Source of the DNA: Ehretia macrophylla
Taxonomy: Eukaryota > Streptophyta > Magnoliopsida > Boraginales > Ehretiaceae
Assembly (NCBI GenBank): GCA_037974665.1
Contig: CM075775.1
Span: forward strand, 40,946,152 to 41,010,151
Reading direction: 5' to 3'
DNA: 64,000 nt
The notes beneath the pieces are model-generated. The model made no database searches. It was given only the letters and a program-made list of their open reading frames with translations, and was not told the origin of the DNA. Made by a program: the position numbers and the translations under genes. Below, one piece after another: positions 22,101 through 32,800 of the stretch. How positions within the stretch are numbered: the first letter of the stretch is position 1; each line of letters starts with the position of its first letter.

Positions 22101-22872
22101 AGCATTGTCGAGATTTGGAAGCTTTTGGGAGGTTTTTGAGATAATTTCTTTATGCATTTGTGTCATAGGATTGTCATAAGTTGTCTAGAATTAAATTGAA
22201 TTGAGCAAGCAAGCACAAAACTCATGTGGTGGTCGGCCAAGGCAATGAAAAATCTGATTCTTTGTCATCTTTTGAGTATTACTTAATTGTGTATTGAAAG
22301 TGAAAAAAGAATAAAGAATAAAGAGTAAGGAATGTCTAGCTTTTTGTGATATTTTGTCTTCTAGTTAGTTGAATAAGTAGTTTAATATTAGTTAGTGGGA
22401 TTTGTAGGATTAATTATTGATCTAGTGCTTCGTGTAAGATGCTTTCTAGATTAGCATGAGGGCACGCTTTCCTAGGTCTAGGCACACGCTACAAGGTAGG
22501 GTACGAACTACGGGACAAATGCACATTTTCCAAGAATGCACACAACTCTAAATGAATGCACGTAATTCAATGCATGGCACACAAAACGACACAATTCTTA
22601 AACCTGGGTCAAGGCATGCAAATCTAGATTATGGCACACGAAACGAGGTATCGCACACAAATCGAGGTCTCGCACGTAATTCAAGGTCAGGACACATATA
22701 TCTAGGTATGTAGTATATCGAGGATTAGGGCACACATTTCTAAGTCAAGGCACGTATGACGAAGCATGCACGAAAACCAAGATAGGGCACGCAATTCAAG
22801 ATTAGTCATGTAATTCTAGGTCTAAGGCACATAAATCGAGGTAACACACGTTATTTAGGGTCAGGCCTCACA
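19143..22872 (-). repeat. 3' LTR of element C (3.73 kb)
   Basis: Read on the minus strand it begins TGTGAGGCCTGACC next to the PPT and ends GGTTGGGGCATGACA at 19143. It contains the reverse-complement CT tract (21941-21994), a mutated loop hairpin (20111-20132) and the CTGAG...CAGGAGAAA motif near 19810-19860. The segment 22440-22872 carries an expanded set of degenerate CGTGCC/CTAGGTC units of about 25 bp. Confidence 0.92.
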
Positions 22873-22885
22873 TCCTCCCCTCTTT
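22873..22885 (-). other. Polypurine tract of element C
   Basis: On the minus strand AAAGAGGGGAGGA directly precedes the 3' LTR start TGTGAGG. It is preceded by GAATTTCGGGACGAAATTC, the same context as the PPT of D. It would prime plus-strand DNA synthesis. Confidence 0.9.
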
Positions 22886-25782
22886 AAAAGAATTTCGTCC
22901 CGAAATTCATTCCTACTTGTTGATTTCATTTAAACAGATTCTGACCTTTGTTACTGTCCCATTCCGTTTTGTCCCACGTTCTGTGATCTCTCTTTCCACA
23001 ACCAATTCACTTCCTACGTTTCTCCAATCATTTGATTCGGTGTGACCTCTACATTTACAGTTCTTTCCTTTGAATGACTCTATTCCTTCCATTTGATCTT
23101 AAGGTCAAGTTCATTAACTAAGGTTAGAGTCTTCAAACATAGTCATCAAAGTTGCATCGGTATTCTGACTATATAACTATAATTCCAAAATCATGACTCA
23201 TGTTGTATCAATCTCGCATTCATACCTCAAAAGGAATATCACAATAATACCATGATCCTATGGTGACATATACCAATTTCAAGATGATAGGTCTATACCC
23301 GATTTATATATCCTACCAACTAGTTTCAAAATTGTTAACACATAGGACCTACACATGTTATGGATCATTTCTACAATACGACCCTATCTTCAAGAAAAAC
23401 TCACAAACAACTAATCCATCTCAAATCGTCATCTATCGACAATATCATAATCCTTTTTATCTCATAAGTACATTAGATTAGCAAATCTTCTAGTGACTAG
23501 TCTCCAAGTTACAGGCTCCTATTCACTAACCTCTTTTCCCAGTTCCGTTAACCTTTACGCTCGTAATCAAGGAGAAAGACCGTTGACATTCATTAAACTC
23601 AAACTCTAAGGTTTATTAGGTACCACCAACAAATTGCCATTGAAATTGCATGGGCAAACCGATCATGTTGCACTAGTTCAACTCTTACAAGTAAATTCAT
23701 CAACTCGTAATCCACAATTTATTTCCTTATTCAAATCTCTATCTTCAAGTCTCGAACCTTCGAAATTTCCTTTAATCTTAACCAAGGCTCCTAAGATGAA
23801 TAGTTTCAATCTCAAATAAATTTCACTCACCTCAACCCAATGTTATGTCATACTTAAGGAGACAATGGTCCTATTCACTTAGCGAACTAGTCATTCCTTT
23901 GAACACTTAATGCCCGCCAATATATCTTCAACATTAATGTTACTAAGCTAGGTTCATAGCCATGTAAGTAAGATCAATTCTCAACTAGGTTACCGGTCAT
24001 ACAACAACAATCCTAGGACTATAAATGGGTACCGAAATGATCTAGCTCATAAGATACTTACCATACTAATCCAAGTAGCTTGTTACACAAAATAACTTCA
24101 AGGCTGTGTCAACATAAGAATTATAACCACAATATAATCTAATAGAACTTCAAAAGTAGTCAACGACTCATTTAACTATCACTACAAGATCCGCCCTCCA
24201 TTTAACGACCACGATTCGAAGTCTACCAACGGCTAGTTTCTAGATGTGAAACGGTGCACATAATACGGTTGTCTAACAGCAGTCTCTTGAGTCATCATGA
24301 CTCTAATTCATCTCTATCTTAACTATATGGAATCTTACTCTCTTCATTTACATGTTCAACTAGCTAAGAGCATCAAGTCTCATTGACCTTAGGTCCTAGG
24401 GTTCACCATGAATCATCATGCATACTCACTATTAGCTATTTAGGATTACTAATCATACCCTAACGACTCCACTTTGCAACCAGATGCTTAATATCATTTT
24501 CATGGTTTATATACCGGGCCCATCGGTATTACTTAGGGATATATGCTTCCTAACATCCTCTAGGGTATCCAAACAACGAGTGCACAAATTGACTTACTTG
24601 CATAATTACAACTAAATCCGAGAGGCACCAAATTAATACCATGATTCTAAATATTACCCATATCCAACTTAGGACCTTTAGCAACGTTAGTCATCTAATG
24701 CATAATTCAATACCTTACACTTCTATTCGACCTAACATTTAGTTGTAGTCTTTCGAACATGAGTTCTAGCTACGTGAATTCCTCGATTCTAGCATCCTTA
24801 TATCTTGTTATATTAAAGAATCATCAACCTTGTTAAATTCGGTCTCTAGAGTTGCCTACATGTCTTGAGGTTATCTATTGTTAAGTCACTCAAATACACT
24901 ATCTATGTCTCAATAATCTAACCCCTAAAAGTAACTATCGTCAACTTCCACGAATTCATCTTTAATTTCTAGGTCATGATCTCAACATTTAGTGAACTTG
25001 AAACTTGCTAGTATATACCATATCAAATTCATCAATGCTTAATTCCAATCAAGTAAGGATTCAATCGTACGAGTATATTGCTAACTTCTTAGATAGTCTA
25101 TCAAGCCAATTTTAAGATGTGAGAAATGGATTCAAAGAAACCTCCAAGTCAACTTCCACTATCAGCACATGAGAATATATACTACTCTACATATCCAATA
25201 GTATATTCTTATATCTAAGGAAAGTTGTATGTCCTTAACATTTATTCTTGAACCACAATGAGAAGAACGGTTTAATGGAATCAAAACTTCATAGCCATAA
25301 AATTGATAACTTAATCATAGGTATGAGTATTCCAAAGATAAGGGGATAACTTTACCTCAACATTTATACATGTGCTACGCATTTTATATATGCATATCCA
25401 ATAATACATACGATCCATCGAGTACCTGTGAAGATGCGAGAAATCTCTAACCGAGCCTTTCGTTCGTCCTGCACAAATTCACTTCCCTGAAAGTCCTAAT
25501 CCTAACTATCTATGTGTATAAACAGTCATTCACAGTTATATAACATGCACATGTATCAAGGAAGGAGTATAAAAGCATGCATACATTATCGAGGTCACTA
25601 ACGTGTCGGTGTGCATGACACATAATACATATGGTCCTCAAAAGCACATAATATTCAATGCTCAAAGCAATTAAAGCACATTAACACACATTAACACATA
25701 TAAACAAGATATCATAATTACCTTAGGGCTTCTACCCATTGTCCGAGAGTTGAACCCGACTAAAGCCTAGTTACTAAACTAA
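22886..25782 (-). other. Non-coding interior of element C
   Basis: About 2.9 kb of AT-rich sequence between PPT and PBS. I find no gag zinc knuckle, protease, RT, RNase H, integrase or chromodomain motif in any frame. The longest open frames (73 codons at 23260 and 61 at 23634) are on the antisense strand and have no recognisable domain. The first ~90 bp after the PBS are homologous to the leaders of B and D (CAACTCTCGGACAATGGG, AAGCCCTAAGGTAATT); the rest matches nothing else in the window. This is the organisation of LARD elements. Confidence 0.82.
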
Positions 25783-25794
25783 GCTCTGATATCA
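25783..25794 (-). other. Primer-binding site of element C
   Basis: On the minus strand TGATATCAGAGC follows the 5' LTR by 13 bp. It differs from the initiator tRNA-Met PBS TGGTATCAGAGC by one G-to-A change. Confidence 0.9.
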
Positions 25795-25807
25795 TTCTAA
25801 TATAAGG

Positions 25808-28800
25808 TGTCATGCCCCAACCCGGCCTATAAAGGTTAGACTAGGGTGTGATCTAACATTCAAGTCATATTACATACTTAACCGTTTATGAAGATTTAAC
25901 ACTTAACGTTTTGGCCTAAAATCCAAAATTTTCTGAAAAATCGACAGCGTAACGGCTGTAATTGGGCTCTTTGGTTTGACCTAATTCTCTAAACGCCTCA
26001 ATATTTACCATCTCAAATTCATTTCCAACTAAGATTACTATTTATCATCAATTGAAACGCCTACTAACTATCTCGATGTTACGTTTGATTAATAACCTAG
26101 CATGCTACTATGTCTCGTTTGATTGTTAAACCTCATTACAAAAATATCTGTTGATCTTAGCTTAATAGCGAGTACTTGCTTAAGATTTGGTTGGTTCATT
26201 TTACTTAGCCCTTACCAAATACTTCATAATCCTATTATAGGTACTAGCAGTAATAATAGCAAAATGACCATAGTAGTGTCTAGTGTCTGTCTAGTAAATA
26301 TCAGTACAACCCAAAATTAGACCCCAAATTATAACGGGGGCCTTTTTCATTACAAACATTGAGCAACATAAAAAGAAATAGTCTTCAAGTAGCATAGTTG
26401 ACAAATAGCCATAACCACGCAAAGCACATAGGACAGCCACTCACTCCAACGAATCATCGTTACGCACATCGTCCTCAGGTACCTGTTCTTGATCTTCTTC
26501 ACCTGAGATGATAAAAGAGGGTGAGTCCTTATGAACTCAGCGAGGGGGAACGAGAAATAGGTTTTGAAACTCATTTTCTGGTTCAACTTATGAAAATCCT
26601 TTTGCAAGCATGAGTATAACACAATTAAGTACATAACAATAATATAAAGTAAAGGAACACAATTACCAGTCTTTCCTCCCCGAGGTCCTCTAAGAACCAA
26701 GCGAGAGTACTTATACATATAGAAAAAGGATACGGTGAGCTTTTGCTCTCAGTTGTTGCGGCCAACTTCAAATCATCCCCTTAACACGCCAAGTGGGTGT
26801 ACTCTGGATGTACCCTGAAATCCTACGACCCAACTCTCCGAGGAAGTCTAGCCCCCAAGCGAGAGAGGGAATTGAACAATGGTAGTCATGGTTGCACCGG
26901 CAAGCCCGATGACGCCCGGTGTGCGTGAACGCTACCACGCCAGAATGAAAAGTTGCAACCTTGTATGCAATGCACATTTATGACATTTAATATATCACAT
27001 TCGGAGGACAACAAAGTAGGTTGCCTCCGGATAGTCATAAGATTGCACATTGACAAGTAAACAAGCGAGGCACGAATAGACAAGTAATTTCACTTGAAAA
27101 GCATATGGAGTTATATGAACATTAAACGGGCAGCCATGTAACGCACGTAAATCAAGTCATATAACTCAATTCAAAGTCCACGTAATCAAATAATAAGATT
27201 ATTTAACATGCAACAACATCTACGTGGGCTCGGATGCAAGAAAGGCCTATTTGTCAACATGCAACGATCGAAATCACATTTAGGGCTATAAGGGAAACTA
27301 CGGGCAGCCTACTAAACATATAATTACACCCAATATTCAAAGGATCAACACTTAGCATGTTTACCTAGTTGCTAGGGTTTCCATTTCATGCTTACCCGGG
27401 CGATTAAGCCCCAAGTCCATTCAAAATCAATCTCAAGCCAAGCATCAATTAATCCAAACATCCCCAAGTACTCAAAACAGTCCACGCAATATCCCAATAT
27501 CACAATCCAAATCAATTAATACCACAAGAGAAGTTACAACAAATTTCTAAGCATATAACTAAGTAAAACCCCCACTGCAATAGGCTGTTTTCTCACAATC
27601 ATTAATTCAAGCAAAAAATCTCCAATTTAAGTAAATAAGATGTCAAATTAAATCTTAAGAAGTGAACTAAAATCAGAAACAAACCTTGCATCATTTGGAG
27701 TTCGGGTTCAATAGTTATAACCAAAACAGTGGAACTGCACAAAACTGTCCAGATTTGCACACATTTCAATACTTATCGTTTTTGAATTCCTTAGGGTCAA
27801 ATTTAGCCTTAGTCCATTTCTGACAAAAAATGTCCAGAACTGAAAAATATATCAGCACACCAAATTTTATGCATTTGGGACATCATTTACTAAGTCAAAA
27901 CTGGTTCGTTCCACAAGGTCAGTGCATCTGCCAAAACCTACTTCATTTTTCCAGACTTCCAGATTTGGACACATTTTAATGATTTGTCATTTTGAGGACC
28001 TTAGAATCAAAATTAGCTTTGTCCTATTTCTCCAAAAAATGTTCAAAACTGGCAAAACGAGTTACCTACCAATTTTTATGCATTTTTAACAACATTTTCC
28101 TAGCCAAACTCACCTCGCAACAATAAGACAGAGAGCTGTCACCAAACCTCATTTCATCTATCATCATCCTCAAGCCAAAATCTTGCCATGCATGGTTGTA
28201 AAAGCTTATGAACACACATATAGCTCAAGTACAGAAGCAAAGACATACATTTAAGAACATGCATGTGGATTTTTGAAGGATTTTCAAGAAGTTTTAGCCC
28301 TCACCTTAGCAAATCAACAAGAAGATGCACAAAACTTGATGAAGCACAAATTTCTTCTTCTTCCTTGCTTAGCCAAGACACCACCCGATTTCTCTCTATT
28401 TTTCCTAGCTTAGTGATCAAGTTCTTAGTAGATGCATGTGGTTAGAACAAGAAGAAAATAAATGGAAGCTAGTAGACTAACCTAGGCCGAAATGGTGACT
28501 CAAAGAGCATGCATGTGTGTTTCTTGCATCCTAGCTCGTTTAATCGAGTTTCTTAGCTTCTAGCTTGCCTTGATGAACCATGGAATGATGAAGATGAGCT
28601 ATGGGGTGTATGAACTCAGCCAAAACCGAGATTGAGAGGGAGAGAGAGAAATGTGAAGAGAGTGAGAGAAATGAGAGAAAATAGAAGCTTTTGCTATTGT
28701 TGATGCAAATGTTGGCCTTGGGCATGCAAAAAATCAGATTGGTGTCTCCAAGAAGCACAATTTGAATCATCCTAGAATGGGAAAGGAAGCATTGTCGAGA

Positions 28801-29563
28801 TTTGGAAGCTTTTGGGAGGTTTTTGAGATAATTTCTTTATGCATTTGTGTCATAGGATTGTCATAAGTTGTCTAGAATTAAATTGAATTGAGCAAGCAAG
28901 CACAAAACTCATGTGGTGGTCGGCCAAGGCAATAAAAAATCTGATTCTTTGTCATCTTTTGAGCATTATTTAATTGTGTGTTGAAAGTGCAAAAAGAATA
29001 AAGAATAAAGAATAAGGAATGTCTAGCTTTTTGTGATATTTTGTCTTCTAGTTAGTTGAATAAGTAGTTTAATAATAGTTAGTGGATTTTGTAGGATTAA
29101 TTAATGACCTAGTGCTTCGTTCAAGATGCTTTCTTGATTAGCATGAGGGCACGCTTTCTTAGGTCTAGGGCACGCACTACGAGGTAGGACACGAACTACG
29201 AGACAAATGCTCATTTTTTAAGTAAATGCACGCAACTCTAAATGAATGCACGTAATTCAATGCATGGCACACAAAACGAACATAATTCTTAAACTTGGGT
29301 CAAGGCACGCAAATCTAAATTAGGGCACACGAAACGAGATCTCGCACGCAAATTGAGGTCTCACACGTAATTCAAGGTCAGGACACGTATATCTAGGTAT
29401 GCAGTACATCGAGGATTAGGACACACAATTCTAAGTCAAGGCACGTATGACGAAGCATGCATGAAAACCAAGACAGGGCACGCAATCCAAGATCAGTCAT
29501 ATAATTCTAGGTCTAAGGCACGTAAATCGAGGTAACACACGTTATTCGGGGTCGGGCCTCACA
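25808..29563 (-). repeat. 5' LTR of element C (3.76 kb)
   Basis: On the minus strand it begins TGTGAGGCCCGACC at 29563 and ends GGTTGGGGCATGACA at 25808. Motifs: degenerate ~25-bp units from 29563 to about 29150 (more copies than in B or D), CT tract (28628-28680), palindrome near-copy AAAGTTGCAACCTT (26949-26962), and hairpin with loop ATCCAGA on the minus strand (26795-26815), a CG-to-CA decay of ATCCGGA. Confidence 0.93.
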
Positions 29564-29568
29564 ACTGC
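29564..29568. repeat. Target-site duplication of element C, right copy
   Basis: ACTGC follows the LTR end CCTCACA; the left copy is ACTAC (19138-19142). Confidence 0.8.
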
Positions 29569-29841
29569 GCCTATTTTCGAAGCCCAAAATTGAACGTTTT
29601 CATCAGTTTCGGAACACTTTTATTCTTTTGCACTGTTTTTCCTTACAGAATCGTATATCGTGAGCCTAGAAAAGGACGACAACCTAATCCATCACATTTC
29701 TATTATCGAATCCCACGGTATCTTGGGCAAGACAACTTCGCTTCACACAGAGGTTGGGCCCGCAAACCGAGGGCATTGAGCTTGGCACCAGGTCTCCGTC
29801 GCTCCTTTACCCATAACTTTTGATCCGTAAGGAGTTACGCG
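29566..29841. repeat. 276-bp satellite tract identical to 53236-53511
   Basis: Base-by-base comparison shows no difference over 276 bp between this stretch and 53236-53511, while ordinary monomers differ at many sites. Shared rare variants include CCTTACAGAATCGTATATCG, CACGGTATCTTGGGC and CACACAGAGGTTGG. Identity ends at 29842 on the right. On the left it begins 2 bp inside the flank of element C. Confidence 0.93.
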
Positions 29842-32800
29842 TCGTACAGCATACCGTTGGAAAGCTCTCTGAGGTCTCTACGACGGGGGCATCAAAGCCT
29901 GCTTGGCTGCGCTTGTTTTCAGAGCCCAAAATCGAACGTTTTCATCAGTTTCAGGACACTTTTCTACTTATGCGCTGTTTTTTCGTCCCGGATCGTACAT
30001 CATGAGCAGCGAAAAGGACGACAACCTAATCCATTACATTTCTATTATCGAATCCCACAACACCTTGGGCAAGACAACTTCGCTTCACGTAGAGGCTGGG
30101 CCTGCAAACCGAGGGCGTGGGGCTTGGGACCAAGTCTCCGTCGCTCCAGTGCCCATAACTTTCGATCCGTAAGGAGTTACGCGGCGTACAACATACCGTT
30201 GAAAAGCTCTCCAAGAGCTCTACGACGGGGGCAGCAAGCGTGCTCAGCTGCGCCTATTTTTGAAGTCCAAAATTGAATGTTTTCATCAGTTTTAAGACAC
30301 TTTTCTTCTTTTGCTCTATTTTTCCGTCCCGGATCGTATGTCATGAACCGCGAAAAGGACAACAACCTAATCCATCACATTTCTATGATCGAATCCCATG
30401 GCACATTGGGCAAGACAACTTCACCTCACGTAGAGGCTAGGCTCGCAAACTGAGGGCGTGGGGCTTGGGACCAAGTCTCCATCGCTCCTTTGCTATAACT
30501 TTTGATCTGTAAGAAGTTACGTGGCGCACAACATACCATTGGAAAGCTCTCCGAGAGCTCTACGACAGGGGCAACAAGCTTGCTCGGCTGCACCTATTTT
30601 CGAAGCCCAAAATCGAATGTTTTCATCAGTTTTGGAATACTTTTCTTCTTTTGCGCTGTTTTTCCTTCCCGAATCGTACGTCGTGAGCCGAGAAAAGGAC
30701 GACAACCTAATCCATCACATTTCTATTATCGAATCCCACGGCACCTTGGGCAAGATAACTTCACTTCACGTAGAGGCTTGGCCGGCAAACTGAGGGCGTA
30801 GGGCTTGGGACCATCTCTCTGTCGCTCTGGTGCCCATAACTTTTGAACCGTAAGGTGTTACGGGGCGCACAGCATACTGTTGGAAAGCTCTACGAGAGCT
30901 CTACGATAGGGGCAGCAAGCCTGCTCGACTGTGCCTATTTTTGGAGCTCAAAATCGAACGTTTTCATCAATTTTGGGATACTTTTATTCTCTTGCGCTGT
31001 TTTTCCTTCCCGGATCGTACGTCGTGAGCCTAGAAAAGGACGACAACCTAATCTATCACATTTCTATTATCGAATCCCACAGCTCCTTGGGCAAGAAAAC
31101 TTCGCTTCACGTAGAGGCTGGGCCTGAAAACCGAGGGCGTGGGGCTTAGGACCAGGTCTTCGTCGCTCATTTGCCCATAACTTTTGATCTGTAAGGAGTT
31201 ACGCGTCGCACAGCATACCGTTGGAAAGCTCACCGAGAGCTCTATGACGTGGGTAGCAAGCCTGCGCAGCTGTGCTTGTTTTCGGAGCCCAAAATCAAAC
31301 GTCTTCATCAATTTCAGGATACTTTTCTTATTTTGTGCTATTTTTTCGTCCCGAATCGTATGTCGTCAGTCGCGAAAAGGACGACAACCTAATTAATCAC
31401 ATATCTATTACCGAATCCCATGACACCTTGGGCATGACAACTTTACTTCACATAGAGGCTGGGCCCACAAACCGAGGGCGTGGGGCTTGTGACCAGATAT
31501 CTGTCGCTCCGGTGCCCATAACTTTTGATCCGTAAGGAGTTACGTGGCACACAGTATACTGTTAGAAAGCTCTCCGACAGCTCTACGATGGAGGCATCAA
31601 GTTTGCTAGGCTGCTTCTTTTTTCGAAGCCCAAAATAGAACGTTTTCATCAATTTTGGGCCACTTTTCTAGTTTTGCGCTATTTTTTTGTCTCGAATCGT
31701 ACGTCGTGAGACGCAAAAAGGATGACAACCTAATCCATTACTTTTCTATTATCGAATCCCACGGCACCTTTGGCAATACAACTCCACTTCACATAGAGGT
31801 TGGGCCCGCAAACCGAGGGCGTGGGGCTTGGGACCAGGTCTCCGTCGCTCCGGTGCCCATAACTTTTGATCCGTAAGGAGTTACGTGGCTCACAACATAC
31901 CGTTGGAAAGTTCTCTGTGAGTTCTACGATGGGGGCAGCAAGCTTGCTTGGCTGCGCCTTTTTTCGGAGCCCAAAATCGAACGCTTTCATCAGTTTTGGA
32001 ATACTTTTCTTCTCTTGCACTATTTTTCCTTTATGGATCGTACGTCGTGAGCCTAGAAAAGGACGACAACCTAATCTATCACATTTCTATTATCGAATCC
32101 CATGAAACCTTGGGTAAGACAACTTCACTTCACGTAGAGGCTGGGCTCATAAACCGAGGGCGTGGGGCTTGGCACCAGGTCTCCGTCGCTCATTTGCCTA
32201 TAACTTTTCTACTTATGCGCTGTTTTTTCGTCCCGGATCGTACGTCATGAGTAGCGAAAAGGACGACAACCTGATCCATCACATTTCTATTATCGAATCC
32301 CATAGAACCTTGGGCACGACAACTTCGCTTCACGTAGAGACTGGGCCCGCAAACCAAGGGCGTGGGGCTTGGGACCAGGTCTCCGTCGCTCCGGTGCCCA
32401 TAACTTTTGTTTCATAAGGAGTTACGCGTCGCACAACATATCGTTGGAAAGCTCTCTGAGAGGTCTACGACGTGGGCAACAAGCCTGCTCTACTGCGCCT
32501 ATTTTCGGATTCCAAAATAAAACGTTTTTATAAGTTTTGGGATACTTTCTTCTCTTGCTCTATTTTTCCTTTCTGGATCGTACGCCGTGAGCCTCAAAAA
32601 GGACGACAACCTAATCAATCACATTTATATTTCTGAATCCCATGACACCTTGGGCATGACAACTTCACTTCATGTAGAGGCTTGGCCTAAACCGAGGGCG
32701 TGGGGCTTGTGACCAGGCATCTGTCGCTCCGGTGCCCATAACTTTTGATCCTTAAAGAGTTACACAGCGCACAACATACCATTGGAAAGCTCTCCGAGAG

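Larger units (their letters stand above)
19143..29563 (-). mobile_element. Element C: LARD-like non-autonomous Tekay-type retrotransposon
   Basis: A 10.4-kb insertion in reverse orientation with two long LTRs (25808-29563 as 5' LTR, 19143-22872 as 3' LTR), PBS, PPT and a 5-bp target duplication with one mismatch. The 2.9-kb interior has no gag or pol similarity and no open frame over 60 codons on the sense strand. LTR ends, PBS context, the first ~90 bp of leader and the PPT context match B and D, so it belongs to the same replication group and probably depended on proteins from coding relatives. The LTRs are near-identical over long stretches: the 180-nt stretches at 21576 and 28263 differ by one residue in translation. 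Their outer ends differ more, including a deletion of about 20 bp near 19392. Confidence 0.88.

Noticed and set aside
23260..23819. 73- and 61-codon frames in the interior of element C
   Set aside because: Antisense to the element, no recognisable motif, length expected by chance in AT-rich DNA.
29857..30276. Longer satellite open frames (139 codons here, 167 codons at 59785)
   Set aside because: They simply cross from one monomer into the next in phase; no start context, domain or conservation beyond the repeat.
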